The position numbers and the translations under genes are program-made. A stretch of 64,000 nt of DNA, from positions 1,423,501 to 1,487,500 of the forward strand of contig CP107199.1 in NCBI GenBank assembly GCA_025758065.1. The letters run 5' to 3'. Under the pieces are notes generated by a model that was not told the origin of the DNA, searched no databases, and saw nothing but the letters and a program-made list of their open reading frames with translations. Each line of letters begins with the position of its first letter. Position 1 is the first letter of the stretch. Positions 8,934 through 17,314 of the stretch are shown piece after piece. The DNA comes from Lachnospiraceae bacterium. GTDB lineage: Bacteria > Bacillota > Clostridia > Lachnospirales > Lachnospiraceae.

Positions 8934-9756
8934 GGGATATCTCCTTTCTATGTAAAACTTCGCGATAGTGATGCATAACCGCAGAACGTTTTTCTATCAG
9001 CAGGCGGGTGTAAGGATCCTGGGCATGATTTCGGATATGCTCAAAGTCGCCACTGTCTACGATATGTCCGCTGTTCATGACCAGGATGCGGTCAGCTACT
9101 TTGGATATTGCCCCTAAGTCATGGGTGATGAAAAGCATGGCAGTATTTTTGCTCTTTTTAATGCGGATAAATTCCTCCAGGATCTCATATTGAGTGATGG
9201 CATCAATGGCAGTTGTTGGTTCATCAGCGATCAGAAGCTCAGGCTGCAATGCCATGGCAATACCGATCATAATGCGCTGGAGCATACCACCGGAAAGCTG
9301 GTGGGGGTATTTTTGCAAAACTTCTTCTCCATTTAAGATCTGCATCTGGTTCAGGATCTTTAGGCAGTGGGAACGGATCTCCTGGGCGTTCCATGTAGTG
9401 TGGGTGGCGAAAGTCTCAGCCATCTGATTTCCTATACGGTACAGAGGATCAAAACAGGTCATGGGGTTCTGAAGCACCATGGTGATCCGGCTTCCGCGAA
9501 GTCTGCGCAGTTCTTCTTTTGATTCTTTTAGAAGATCATGACCATCAAAAACAGCGCTTCCGGAAACATGGAAATTTTTATCTAACAGGCCCAGAATTGA
9601 TTTTACAGTCATACTTTTTCCACTTCCAGACTCACCAAGGATTCCCAGGCATTCTCCTGGGTGGACTTCAAAATTTACGTTTTCAACCAGTTTTTTTGAA
9701 GTCTTACGGTATGTCAGTGTTACATTCAGGTTTTCAACTTTTAAAATGGCAGACAT
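8917..9756 (-). CDS. nikD: ABC importer ATP-binding protein, NikD/OppD type
   Basis: First ATPase of the importer. Walker A GESGSGKSM lies near residue 40, a Q-loop in VLQNPMTCFDPL near 95, signature LSGGMLQR near 151, Walker B LLIADEPTTAID and the switch histidine in LFITHDLG. MTCFDPL is typical of the NikD/OppD subfamily. Its ATG overlaps the stop of nikC by one base (TAATG), so the two are translationally coupled. It has 279 residues. Confidence 0.85.
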   Translation of the reverse strand: MSAILKVENLNVTLTYRKTSKKLVENVNFEVHPGECLGILGESGSGKSMTVKSILGLLDKNFHVSGSAVFDGHDLLKESKEELRRLRGSRITMVLQNPMTCFDPLYRIGNQMAETFATHTTWNAQEIRSHCLKILNQMQILNGEEVLQKYPHQLSGGMLQRIMIGIAMALQPELLIADEPTTAIDAITQYEILEEFIRIKKSKNTAMLFITHDLGAISKVADRILVMNSGHIVDSGDFEHIRNHAQDPYTRLLIEKRSAVMHHYREVLHRKEISHAGSK

Positions 9757-10577
9757 TACAGCACCTCCTTTGGATCCAGTACATCACGAATGGCATCTCC
9801 CATTAAGTTAAAGGCAGAAACTAAAATAACGATGGCAATACCAGGGACCAGCATCTGGGCCGGATTGCTGGTCAGGACATTTTTTGCTTCACTAAGCATA
9901 GCCCCCCATTCAGGAGTAGGGGCCTGTACACCAAGTCCAAGGAAGGACAAAGTAGAAATATTGATGATAGCCCAGCCTACATCCAAGGAAGAGAGAACAG
10001 CCAGATCTGCTGCAATGGATGGAACCAGGTGTTTAAAAAGGATAAAACGTTCAGGAGTCCCTACACAGCGGGAAAATTGGACAAAGTTCCGGTCCCGGTA
10101 CTGCATGACACCTGTGCGGATCATGCGGGCATACCAGGCCCATTTAATAAAGACATTTGCCAGGATCACATTCTGTACGTTAATGCCCAGCAGTGCAACC
10201 ACGGCAAAGACCATGATCTGGCTTGGGAAAGACAACATTACATCTACTATACGCATGATCAGTTCTTCTGTAATACCACGGAAATACCCGGCCAGAAGTC
10301 CCATCAGAGCGCCAAGACCGATGGTACCTAACATAGTCAGTACGGCCAGACCAAGAGTGGGCCTGATCCCGTAGATCATGCGGGAGAGGATACAGCGGCC
10401 AAGATTATCAGTACCAAGGGGATATTCTTTGCTGAATTGGGAAAATTTGTTAAGAATATTGGTAGCATAGGGATCATGTGGAGCAATAAATGGGGCAAAA
10501 ATGCCCATTAATGCCACGATCAGTACAAGTGTTACTGTGCTGACAGCAGTTTTATTGTGAAGAAACCGGTGTAACAT
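9756..10577 (-). CDS. nikC: ABC importer permease, NikC/OppC type
   Basis: Membrane subunit with about six transmembrane segments. It carries the OppC-type N-terminus (FIAPHDPYATN, PLGTDNLGRCILSRMIYGIRP) and the EAA-loop region near RMIRTGVMQYRDRNFVQFSRCVG, which couples to the ATPases; SFLGLGVQAPTPEWGAML near the C-terminus is highly typical of the family. It has 273 residues. Its ATG overlaps the nikB stop (ATGA), and its own stop overlaps nikD. Confidence 0.87.
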   Translation of the reverse strand: MLHRFLHNKTAVSTVTLVLIVALMGIFAPFIAPHDPYATNILNKFSQFSKEYPLGTDNLGRCILSRMIYGIRPTLGLAVLTMLGTIGLGALMGLLAGYFRGITEELIMRIVDVMLSFPSQIMVFAVVALLGINVQNVILANVFIKWAWYARMIRTGVMQYRDRNFVQFSRCVGTPERFILFKHLVPSIAADLAVLSSLDVGWAIINISTLSFLGLGVQAPTPEWGAMLSEAKNVLTSNPAQMLVPGIAIVILVSAFNLMGDAIRDVLDPKEVL

Positions 10578-11518
10578 CAGTTGCTCTCCTTTCGCATACG
10601 GGGGTCAGATACGGTTTGCAGGATATCAAACAGCAGGTTAAACATAACAAACAGGACACCGATCAAAAGAACATAAGTCTGGATAACAGGATAATCCCGG
10701 TTGAAAATGGAACTGATGCACAAGGTTCCCAGTCCAGGCCATGCAAATACATTTTCTACCACAATAGTTCCGGAGATCAGCTGCGGGATACTCATACCAA
10801 TGGCAACAATGCAGGTATGCATGGAGTTTTTCAGAATATGTTTTACCAGAATGGATCTTTGAGTGAGACCGCGGACATTGGCGTAAAGTACATAATCCTG
10901 TTTCATATTTTCAAGCATATTGTTGCGGATCAGGCGGATATAGGTAGAAATATAGCTTAGGGATACAGTAAAAGCAGGAAGGATGAGATGTCTGATCGTA
11001 CCGTTCCCACTGGTAGGCAGAAGGTCAAGTTTAATGGAGATCAGCCACATTAACAGAAGTCCCACCCAGTAAGGCGGCATAGCAGTGGTCATAAATACAA
11101 GACCTCGCATGAGCCGGTCAAACCAGCCATCCTTATATACTGCACAAAGAAAGCCGATAGGAAGACTTAAAAGGATCACCATAATAAGGGAAGCACCGGC
11201 AAGCTGTAAAGTAGCAGGCATACAGCGCAGCAGTTCTCCTGAAACAGTGCGGCTTGGGTTTACATAACTAATTCCAAAATTGCCGTGAAGACAGTCCAGT
11301 ACCCAGGTAAAGTAACGGACCAGGTAAGGCTTGTCTAGACCAAGCTGGGCACGGACCTCAGCAATGGCATCTTCCGTGATAATGGGAACCTGACGTACAC
11401 GCAAAGCTACTTCAGCCGGATCAGAAGGAATCAGATTGATAAAAACGAAGCATACAAAGGAAATAATGAGAAGGAGCGGAATGGAAGACAGGATCCGCTT
11501 GATGATATAGGGTTTCAA
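10577..11518 (-). CDS. nikB: ABC importer permease, NikB/OppB type
   Basis: Membrane subunit with a first transmembrane segment at the N-terminus, the periplasm-equivalent loop ending QLGLDKPYLVRYFTWV, PATLQLAGASLI and the cytoplasmic EAA loop near YIRLIRNNMLENMKQDYVLYANVRGL. VVENVFAWPGLG near residue 255 is the family hallmark. It has 313 residues. The only reasonable start is TTG at 11518, preceded on the minus strand by GGAGG at 11526-11530. A stem-loop lies between it and nikA. Confidence 0.87.
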   Translation of the reverse strand: MKPYIIKRILSSIPLLLIISFVCFVFINLIPSDPAEVALRVRQVPIITEDAIAEVRAQLGLDKPYLVRYFTWVLDCLHGNFGISYVNPSRTVSGELLRCMPATLQLAGASLIMVILLSLPIGFLCAVYKDGWFDRLMRGLVFMTTAMPPYWVGLLLMWLISIKLDLLPTSGNGTIRHLILPAFTVSLSYISTYIRLIRNNMLENMKQDYVLYANVRGLTQRSILVKHILKNSMHTCIVAIGMSIPQLISGTIVVENVFAWPGLGTLCISSIFNRDYPVIQTYVLLIGVLFVMFNLLFDILQTVSDPRMRKESN

Positions 11519-11560
11519 AATAATACCTCCGCTTGGAAAAATAAATGTGATAAAGGATCT

Positions 11561-11592
11561 AATTGGAACAAAGCCGCCTCAAGGGAGACGGC
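11561..11592 (-). terminator. attenuator-type stem-loop between nikA and nikB
   Basis: Read on the minus strand, GCCGTCT and AGGCGGC pair around a six-base loop and are followed by TTTGTT. This is a weak intrinsic terminator inside an operon. It would let the binding-protein gene be transcribed more than the membrane and ATPase genes, a usual pattern for importers. Confidence 0.5.
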
Positions 11593-11702
11593 TTCATGCA
11601 CATTTTACGAATACTGGCGGCAGCTGCGGGAGTGCCATCGGCACGTAACAACAGACGTTCGACTTGAATTGTGGTGATGTCAACATCAGGTGACATGTCC
11701 GT

Positions 11703-13328
11703 TTAGAAAGAGAAATCCTGGAATGGAACCTCATACTGAGTCTGGGTAAAGTGGAAGCCTTTCATATCGGAACGATAGATTGCTTTGTTGCATTCATAAG
11801 TCAGCGGAATGTAAACTGCGTCTTCATGGAGATGAGTCAGAACGTAGGTGTAAAGTTCCTGGCGTCTGTCTTCATCTGTGGTGACCAGGATCTCAGTAAT
11901 AGCATCATCGATCTCTGCTTTATCATCCAGACCGAGCTGTGCTGCATAATCGCCGTATACAGGTGCACGCATGGCAGCCAGAGAGGACTGGGGATCGTAA
12001 GGAGTACCCCAGCAGATATTAAATACCATATCAAAATTACCTGCTTTCATATTGTCACGGTAAGACTGTTCTTCCTCACCATGTATGTTTAAGGAAACAC
12101 CGATGGACTGGTATTCGCTCTGAAGATACTCTGCAATGGATTTTTCAGTAACGCTGTCACTGTTATAGAGAAGATCAACATTTAACTGTTGTCCATCTTT
12201 TTCACGGACATTGTTGGAACCCATTTTCCAGCCTGCGTCATCCAGAATCTGTCCAGCTAATTCTAAGTTATAAGCATATGGTTCCAGTTTAATATCACAA
12301 TATGGAATTGTGGAGGCAAACAGAGTATCTGCCGGTTTTTCCAGTCCATAGAAAATACCGTCAGAGATATTCTGCTTATTGGTTGCGTGCTGAAGGGCGA
12401 CGCGCACGTCTTTTTCTGAAAGAATGTCAGAAGAAGTATTCAGGACGATCTGCCTGGTGGAAGTTGGCTCAGAAAGCTCTACGGTAAATTTATCACTGTC
12501 CAGATACTGGTTAATGGCATCTGCATCGATCATATTTTTTCCGAAAATCATATCGATCTCACCTTTTTCCAGAGCCAGGATACGGGTCTGATTATCCGGG
12601 ATGACTTTCACTGTGATGGTTTTAATAGCCGGCTGTTCGCCCCAGTAGTTTGGATTTGCCTTGAATACGGCATATTCATCAGTAACGAACTCATCCAGCA
12701 CATATGGACCAGTACCTATATAGGCTTCTACCCCATCCTTGGTGCTGCTGTTTTTCATGGCTTTCGGTGAGATCATGGCAAATGGTCTGGTCACGCCAAG
12801 CTCTGTTAAAAGAGGATAATATGGTTCAGATAATTCGATCACAAAGGTATTTTCATCTGGAGCATCTACTCCTACTAACAGATGCATCATTTCCAGCCAG
12901 GTATGGCGGTCTTTATTTTCCAGAATCGCGTCAAAGTTTGCTTTGATGGCATATGCGTCACACTTTTCACCATCTGAAAATGTTACGCCTGAACGGATGT
13001 GGAAAGTATATACTTTACCATCTTCACTGACATCCCAGCTTTCTGCCAGGCAGCCCTCAAAACCGTCAGCGGTAATATTGACCAGGCCTTCGTATAACAT
13101 TTCCTGGGCATACATTTCGCCGGCATATAAATGTGGGTTTAGATCGCGGATATCGCGATAGTTTACGAAGATCAGGTCTTCTTTTGTACCTTCAGCTGTA
13201 GTGGTAGTTTCTGAAGGCTTAGGATCTGCAGCAGAAGATGCAGAGTCAGAAGCGGATGAACCGCAGCCGCTTAATAAGGCGGTGCCTAAGAGACCTGCCA
13301 GAAGCATTGTGCCCCATCTTTTTTTCAT
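11703..13328 (-). CDS. nikA: substrate-binding lipoprotein, NikA-like (SBP family 5)
   Basis: Surface lipoprotein that delivers substrate to NikBC. A signal peptide ends in the lipobox LLSGC with the acylated Cys near residue 22, followed by a Ser-rich linker. The 541-residue body matches NikA in many places (IPDNQTRILALEKGEIDM, ADTLFASTIPY, GEEEQSYRDNMKAG, WGTPYDP). In E. coli NikA the segment after WGAPYDP begins with the single histidine that contacts the metal complex; here that position is Gln (YDPQ). Substrate may therefore be a metal chelate bound differently, or a peptide. The start is supported by AGGAGG upstream on the minus strand. It is the first structural gene after the LysR gene. 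Confidence 0.85.
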   Translation of the reverse strand: MKKRWGTMLLAGLLGTALLSGCGSSASDSASSAADPKPSETTTTAEGTKEDLIFVNYRDIRDLNPHLYAGEMYAQEMLYEGLVNITADGFEGCLAESWDVSEDGKVYTFHIRSGVTFSDGEKCDAYAIKANFDAILENKDRHTWLEMMHLLVGVDAPDENTFVIELSEPYYPLLTELGVTRPFAMISPKAMKNSSTKDGVEAYIGTGPYVLDEFVTDEYAVFKANPNYWGEQPAIKTITVKVIPDNQTRILALEKGEIDMIFGKNMIDADAINQYLDSDKFTVELSEPTSTRQIVLNTSSDILSEKDVRVALQHATNKQNISDGIFYGLEKPADTLFASTIPYCDIKLEPYAYNLELAGQILDDAGWKMGSNNVREKDGQQLNVDLLYNSDSVTEKSIAEYLQSEYQSIGVSLNIHGEEEQSYRDNMKAGNFDMVFNICWGTPYDPQSSLAAMRAPVYGDYAAQLGLDDKAEIDDAITEILVTTDEDRRQELYTYVLTHLHEDAVYIPLTYECNKAIYRSDMKGFHFTQTQYEVPFQDFSF

Positions 13329-13358
13329 GATAAGTTTCCTCCTGTTGTAAGAAATGTA

Positions 13359-13403
13359 CTCTCGGAATCTTTTTGTACTTGATTTTGCGAGACTCTGAGA
13401 GGA
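13359..13403 (-). repeat. shortened copy of the 155-bp palindrome in the nikA leader
   Basis: Read on the minus strand, both ends of the 155-bp element of 23.5 and 39.8 kb are present (TCCTCTCAGAGTC and AAGATTCCGAGAGTACAT) with most of the interior deleted. The end lies about 20 bases before the nikA ribosome binding site, in the same orientation to the gene as in the other copies. Confidence 0.65.
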
Positions 13404-13451
13404 TATAAAATATAATGTTGTTTGTTCATTCGCCTGAAACGAACGATAGAG

Positions 13452-13457
13452 AGTATA
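13452..13457 (-). promoter_or_regulatory. candidate -10 box of the nik operon
   Basis: On the minus strand TATACT is preceded by TGTGT (extended -10-like), but no good -35 is visible 17 bases upstream. Transcription from here would include the palindrome copy at 13359-13403 in the leader. A weak promoter of this kind fits activation by a regulator such as the neighbouring LysR protein. Confidence 0.3.
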
Positions 13458-13502
13458 ACACAGGTTAGTTAAGACTTACTACTGATGAAATTAGAGGGGC
13501 TT

Positions 13503-13525
13503 AGTTATTCCAAAATGTTATAACT
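13503..13525. promoter_or_regulatory. inverted repeat between lysR and nikA, possible LysR operator
   Basis: AGTTAT at 13503-13508 and ATAACT at 13520-13525 form a dyad with an 11-base centre, the size of a typical LysR-type T-N11-A site. It lies about 50 bases upstream of the candidate -10. No NikR-type GTATGA-N16-TCATAC site is seen. Confidence 0.3.
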
Positions 13526-13537
13526 GAACTAAAATAT

Positions 13538-14440
13538 CTACAAGATATCCTTAAAATGGCTGATAAACCATTCAGCGGCTTTGCTTAATTTTGCATGATC
13601 CGGGCAGATATAGCCAATAAGGAGAAAAGGCTCACAGTTATTGATCCGCAGCTGCCGGACATCATATTGGCGGTACTGATCATAAAGGAAATTGATGCCG
13701 AGACTGCATATATCCGTGTTTAATAACAGGTTAATGGTCAGGTGATCACTGTTGGTATAGACGGCGTAGTGGAGCTGTTCTGTGCTGATCGCTCCAAGGC
13801 TTACATGGTTCAAGTGGTGTTCTACGGAGAAAAAATCCCTTACACCCCTTACAAAGGAAAGAGAGGAAAGCTCTTGAAAGTCAATGCTGTCATCCTGGTA
13901 GCGGGGATGCCTGGGGCCTACATAAACACAGGCTTCTTTTCTGTCAAGAGGAACGAATTTAAGTTTTTTGTGGGACAGAATGTGCTGGAACTGGTGGAGC
14001 TGCTTTTGCGCAATATAAACGATGCCAATTTCAGAAAGCCCCTGGGCTACCCGGTTGCTGATCTCCTCCACAGTGCCTTCTAAGTGTTCCACAATGTAAG
14101 AATCTCCCATTTCTTTGTAAAAATCTGTTAATAGGCGGGAGATCATATTGCTGGGGTAAGTAGCGAGACTGAATTTTTGACCTTGATTGTGATCAGTCAA
14201 TGAGTTGATCAGGCTTACATTATGCAGTATATTCTGGGCATATTCCCGGACTGTTTCACCGTAAGGGGTAATGTGGATACCCCGGCTGCTGCGCTCAAAA
14301 AGAGGTCGTCCCAGCTCTTTTTCCAGAGAACTGATCACTTTACTCACATTAGGCTGTGTAGTATAAAGACATTCTGCTGCCTGATTAAAGCTGCCTTTTT
14401 CACATGTGATCATAAAATATTCCAGCTGACGTAATTCCAT
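13538..14440 (-). CDS. LysR-family transcriptional regulator of the nik-type operon
   Basis: A 300-residue regulator with the N-terminal winged helix-turn-helix (RQLEYFMITCEKGSFNQAAECLYTTQPNVSKVISSLEKELG, residues about 3-43) and a C-terminal ligand-binding domain from about residue 88. It reads in the same direction as nikA, with 209 bases between them, and lies divergently from the thi operon. Control of the importer is inferred from position. A regulated gene on either side is possible, but the thi genes have their own riboswitch. The ribosome binding site reads GGGAGGAA just upstream of the ATG. Confidence 0.85.
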   Translation of the reverse strand: MELRQLEYFMITCEKGSFNQAAECLYTTQPNVSKVISSLEKELGRPLFERSSRGIHITPYGETVREYAQNILHNVSLINSLTDHNQGQKFSLATYPSNMISRLLTDFYKEMGDSYIVEHLEGTVEEISNRVAQGLSEIGIVYIAQKQLHQFQHILSHKKLKFVPLDRKEACVYVGPRHPRYQDDSIDFQELSSLSFVRGVRDFFSVEHHLNHVSLGAISTEQLHYAVYTNSDHLTINLLLNTDICSLGINFLYDQYRQYDVRQLRINNCEPFLLIGYICPDHAKLSKAAEWFISHFKDIL

Positions 14441-14563
14441 AGGTTCCTCCCTGAAGTGCAGTAAACAGTAAGTTTATGCTAACCACTATAACAGAAAAAA
14501 AGACAGCGCACAATCAGCAAATTCAGCTGCTGATCATGCAACATGTGAACAGTAATAAACAAC

Positions 14564-14593
14564 TTGACAATTTTTACCAATAAATGTTATTCT
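14564..14593 (+). promoter_or_regulatory. predicted promoter of the thiC-thiE operon
   Basis: TTGACA at 14564-14569 is followed after 18 bases by TATTCT at 14588-14593, which has an upstream TG (extended -10). The TPP riboswitch starts immediately downstream, so transcription would begin at its 5' edge. Confidence 0.65.
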
Positions 14594-14598
14594 GAATG

Positions 14599-14690
14599 GG
14601 AACAGGGAGCTTGTGAAGCAGGCTGAGAGGAAGTAATCAAACTTCGACCTATTGTACCTGATGTGGGTAATGCCAACGTAGGGAAATAAT
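14599..14690 (+). promoter_or_regulatory. TPP riboswitch (THI element)
   Basis: The conserved THI-box blocks are present in order: GGG at the 5' end, GGCTGAGAGG at 14621-14630, GACCTATTGTACCTGATGTG around 14646-14664, and GGGTAATGCCAACGTAGGGA ending near 14683. These form the pyrimidine- and pyrophosphate-binding arms that sense thiamine pyrophosphate. The aptamer is followed by an intrinsic terminator and then thiC, so TPP binding should stop transcription. Confidence 0.95.
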
Positions 14691-14728
14691 GTGTCGCATA
14701 TTGTATTTATGTATAATACGTATATTTT

Positions 14729-14770
14729 GCGGTCCGTTCCTTATGTGGGCGGACCGTTTTCTTTTTTCTG
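14729..14770 (+). terminator. riboswitch-controlled intrinsic terminator
   Basis: CGGTCCG at 14730-14736 pairs perfectly with CGGACCG at 14750-14756, followed by TTTTCTTTTTTC. It lies about 40 bases after the TPP aptamer and 110 bases before thiC, and is the likely expression platform. Confidence 0.88.
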
Positions 14771-14880
14771 CGTAAAGACTGATGATCAACATACACAGCA
14801 GAAATATGTGCAGTAAATGTGGAAAACATTCCGTCCGGGTGCCCTTTCTGTGGAAAAATATGATGTGAAGGAGAATGAAA

Positions 14881-16188
14881 ATGAACTACACAACACAGAT
14901 GGATGCTGCCAGAAAAGGAATTATTACAAAGGAGCTTCAGGCAGTAGCAGAAAAAGAGCAGATGGATACAGCACAGTTAATGCAGCTGGTGGCAGAGGGA
15001 AAAGTAGCCATTCCTGCAAATAAAAACCACAAATGCCTGGATCCTAATGGTATCGGTTCCATGTTAAAGACCAAGATCAATGTAAATCTTGGAACCTCCA
15101 GAGACTGTAAAGATCTGGATATGGAGCTTCAGAAAGTAAATGACGCAGTAAAAATGGGTGCAGAGTCCATTATGGACTTAAGTTCATGGGGCGATACCCA
15201 GAAATTCAGAAGAAAGCTGACTGCTGAGTGTCCGGCCATCATTGGTACTGTACCGATTTATGATGCAGTGGTATACTATCATAAGGCACTGAAGGATATT
15301 ACTACCGAAGAGTGGTTAAAGATTGTGGAAATGCATGCGCAGGACGGTGTGGATTTTATGACCATCCACATTGGCATTAACCGTTCAACTGCCCAGCGTT
15401 TCAAACAGAATAAGCGTCTTATGAACATTGTATCCAGAGGCGGATCCATTATTTTCGCATGGATGGAAATGACTGGAAAGGAAAATCCATATTATGAGCA
15501 TTTTGATGAAATCCTGGATATCTGCCAGAAATATGATGTGACCATCAGCTTAGGTGATGCCTGCCGTCCGGGATGCTTAGAAGATGCTACCGATGTTTCA
15601 CAGATCGAAGAGCTGGTAACATTAGGTGAGCTCACAAGAAGAGCCTGGGAGAAGAATGTCCAGGTGATCATAGAGGGACCAGGCCATATGCCTCTTAACC
15701 AGATCGCAGCCAATATGCAGATCCAGCAGAGCATCTGCAAGGGCGCTCCGTTCTATGTATTAGGACCTCTTGTTACAGACATTGCACCGGGATATGATCA
15801 TATTACAGCGGCTATTGGCGGTGCGATCGCAGCAACCTACGGAGCATCATTTTTATGCTATGTAACACCAGCAGAACATCTGAGATTGCCGGATCTGAAT
15901 GACGTAAAAGAAGGTATCATCGCTTCCAAGATCGCAGCTCATGCAGCTGACATTGCAAAAGGTGTCAAAGGCGCTTCTGAGTGGGATCGTCAGATGGGAA
16001 TGGCAAGAAAGAAACTGGACTGGGAAAAGACCTTTGAGCTTTCTATTGATCCGGAAAAGGCAAGAAACTACAGAGCATCTGCAAAGCCGGAAAAAGAAGA
16101 TACCTGCTCTATGTGCGGCAACTTCTGTGCTGTAAAAAATATGAACCGTATTTTAGACGGTGAGATCGTAAGCATTTTTGATGAATGA
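14881..16188 (+). CDS. thiC: phosphomethylpyrimidine synthase
   Basis: Radical-SAM enzyme that rearranges aminoimidazole ribotide into hydroxymethylpyrimidine phosphate for thiamine. [28 protein letters not shown] and [23 protein letters not shown] are family signatures. The C-terminal CSMCGNFC motif near residue 408 holds the unusual CX2CX4C iron-sulfur cluster. The ATG at 14881 is preferred to 14875 because AAGGAG at 14868-14873 is seven bases from the former and one base from the latter. It has 435 residues, the compact form without the N-terminal extension of proteobacterial ThiC. It is controlled by the TPP riboswitch and followed by thiE. Confidence 0.96.
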   Translation: MNYTTQMDAARKGIITKELQAVAEKEQMDTAQLMQLVAEGKVAIPANKNHKCLDPNGIGSMLKTKINVNLGTSRDCKDLDMELQKVNDAVKMGAESIMDLSSWGDTQKFRRKLTAECPAIIGTVPIYDAVVYYHKALKDITTEEWLKIVEMHAQDGVDFMTIHIGINRSTAQRFKQNKRLMNIVSRGGSIIFAWMEMTGKENPYYEHFDEILDICQKYDVTISLGDACRPGCLEDATDVSQIEELVTLGELTRRAWEKNVQVIIEGPGHMPLNQIAANMQIQQSICKGAPFYVLGPLVTDIAPGYDHITAAIGGAIAATYGASFLCYVTPAEHLRLPDLNDVKEGIIASKIAAHAADIAKGVKGASEWDRQMGMARKKLDWEKTFELSIDPEKARNYRASAKPEKEDTCSMCGNFCAVKNMNRILDGEIVSIFDE

Positions 16189-16214
16189 TATAATGGGCCA
16201 TTGACCAGTGAACA

Positions 16215-16257
16215 GCCTGCGTAAGCAGGCAGTAAAGCGTGTAAGCGCGGGTTCGCG
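16215..16257 (+). repeat. cluster of short hairpins between thiC and thiE
   Basis: GCCTGC-GTAA-GCAGGC at 16215-16230 is a perfect six-pair stem with a GNRA loop, and CGCG-GGTT-CGCG at 16246-16257 is a second small stem. There is no U-run, so this is more likely an mRNA-stabilising or processing structure between the two cistrons than a terminator. Confidence 0.5.
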
Positions 16258-16293
16258 AGTGGGCATGAGCAGACACAAGAAAGGGAGAGAAAC

Positions 16294-16947
16294 ATGAAAT
16301 TTGACAAAAGCCAGTTGTTGATCTATGCAGTAACCGACCGATCCTGGACCGGAAGTATGAGCCTTTATGAACAGACGGAAGCAGCCTTAAAGGGCGGCGC
16401 TACCATGGTGCAGCTTCGTGAAAAAGGACTGCGGGATGACAATGTGGAAGAATATCTGGAAGAGGCGAAAAAAATGCGTGCTCTTACAGAAAAATATAAT
16501 GTTCCTCTCCTGATTGATGATAATATAAAACTGGCTGGACTTTGTGGTGCAGACGGTGTTCACGTAGGACAGAATGATATGGATGCCGGTCTTGCCAGAA
16601 AGCTTCTTGGACCGGACAAGATCCTGGGAGTCACAGCCAAAACGGTAGAACAGGCATTGAAAGCCCAGTCACAGGGGGCTGACTACTTAGGCAGTGGTGC
16701 CGTATTTGGCACATCTACCAAAAAAGATGCCCGTCCAATGACCATGGAACAGCTGCAGGCTATCTGTGCATCCGTATCTATTCCGGTAGTAGCTATCGGA
16801 GGTATCTGCCTGGACAATATTGAAAAGCTGAAAGGAAGCGGTGCAGTGGGAGCTGCCATTGTATCAGGTATCTTTGCAGCACAAGATATTGAAGCAACCA
16901 CCAGGGAGCTTAGGGAGAAAATGGAGCGCAATCTTCTTGAAAAATAA
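16294..16947 (+). CDS. thiE: thiamine-phosphate synthase
   Basis: TIM-barrel enzyme joining hydroxymethylpyrimidine pyrophosphate and thiazole phosphate to thiamine phosphate. VQLREKGL near residue 40 binds pyrophosphate, LLIDDNIKLA near 70 and DGVHVGQNDMD near 90 are catalytic-face motifs, and YLGSGAVFGTSTK and VVAIGGI complete the phosphate sites. It has 217 residues, normal length. No thiazole-branch genes (thiG, thiH, thiS) or thiD lie in the window, so thiazole must come from salvage or another locus. GGGAG is placed just upstream of the ATG. Confidence 0.94.
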   Translation: MKFDKSQLLIYAVTDRSWTGSMSLYEQTEAALKGGATMVQLREKGLRDDNVEEYLEEAKKMRALTEKYNVPLLIDDNIKLAGLCGADGVHVGQNDMDAGLARKLLGPDKILGVTAKTVEQALKAQSQGADYLGSGAVFGTSTKKDARPMTMEQLQAICASVSIPVVAIGGICLDNIEKLKGSGAVGAAIVSGIFAAQDIEATTRELREKMERNLLEK

Positions 16948-17021
16948 TGAATTACAATTGCTGGGTTTGTTATATAAAAACACAAAAATTTTAAATCTGA
17001 GAAAGATTCCTGATAATATAC

Positions 17022-17046
17022 GGGCTGCTGATTGCAGCCCTTTTTC
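17022..17046 (+). terminator. intrinsic terminator of the thi operon
   Basis: GGGCTGC at 17022-17028 pairs perfectly with GCAGCCC at 17034-17040 around a five-base loop, followed by TTTTTC. The rest of the gap to the surface-protein gene (16948-17314) holds only AT-rich sequence and the promoter noted below. Confidence 0.9.
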
Positions 17047-17231
17047 TGTTGATCTTATGTGTGCATTTCTTCAAATGAATTCAGCCAGATCCTTTATTTA
17101 AGCCGATTTATCATTATTCTCTATAAACTATAATGATGGTCAGCCAGTCGTATTTCCTGAAAAAAATATTTCCGATTACATATATGTGTTGTTGTTGACA
17201 AATCTTATCATGGTGAAACCGCCCCTTAGTG

Positions 17232-17277
17232 TTGACTAAAAAATGATGTTAGTATAAACTAACTCGACATGCGAGTT
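17232..17277 (+). promoter_or_regulatory. predicted promoter with a dyad for the surface-protein gene
   Basis: TTGACT at 17232-17237 and TAAACT at 17255-17260 are 17 bases apart. Directly after the -10, AACTCG at 17261-17266 and CGAGTT at 17272-17277 form a perfect dyad around the start of transcription, which could be an operator or a 5' stem in the mRNA. The ribosome binding site AAAGAGGAG follows near 17297. Confidence 0.5.
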
Positions 17278-17314
17278 TAAGCAAACGTCATTATAAAAAG
17301 AGGAGTTTTTACTT

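Noticed and set aside
13329..13537. Search for a NikR operator in front of nikA
   Set aside because: No GTATGA/TCATAC pair with the right spacing is present; a LysR-type dyad is the better candidate.
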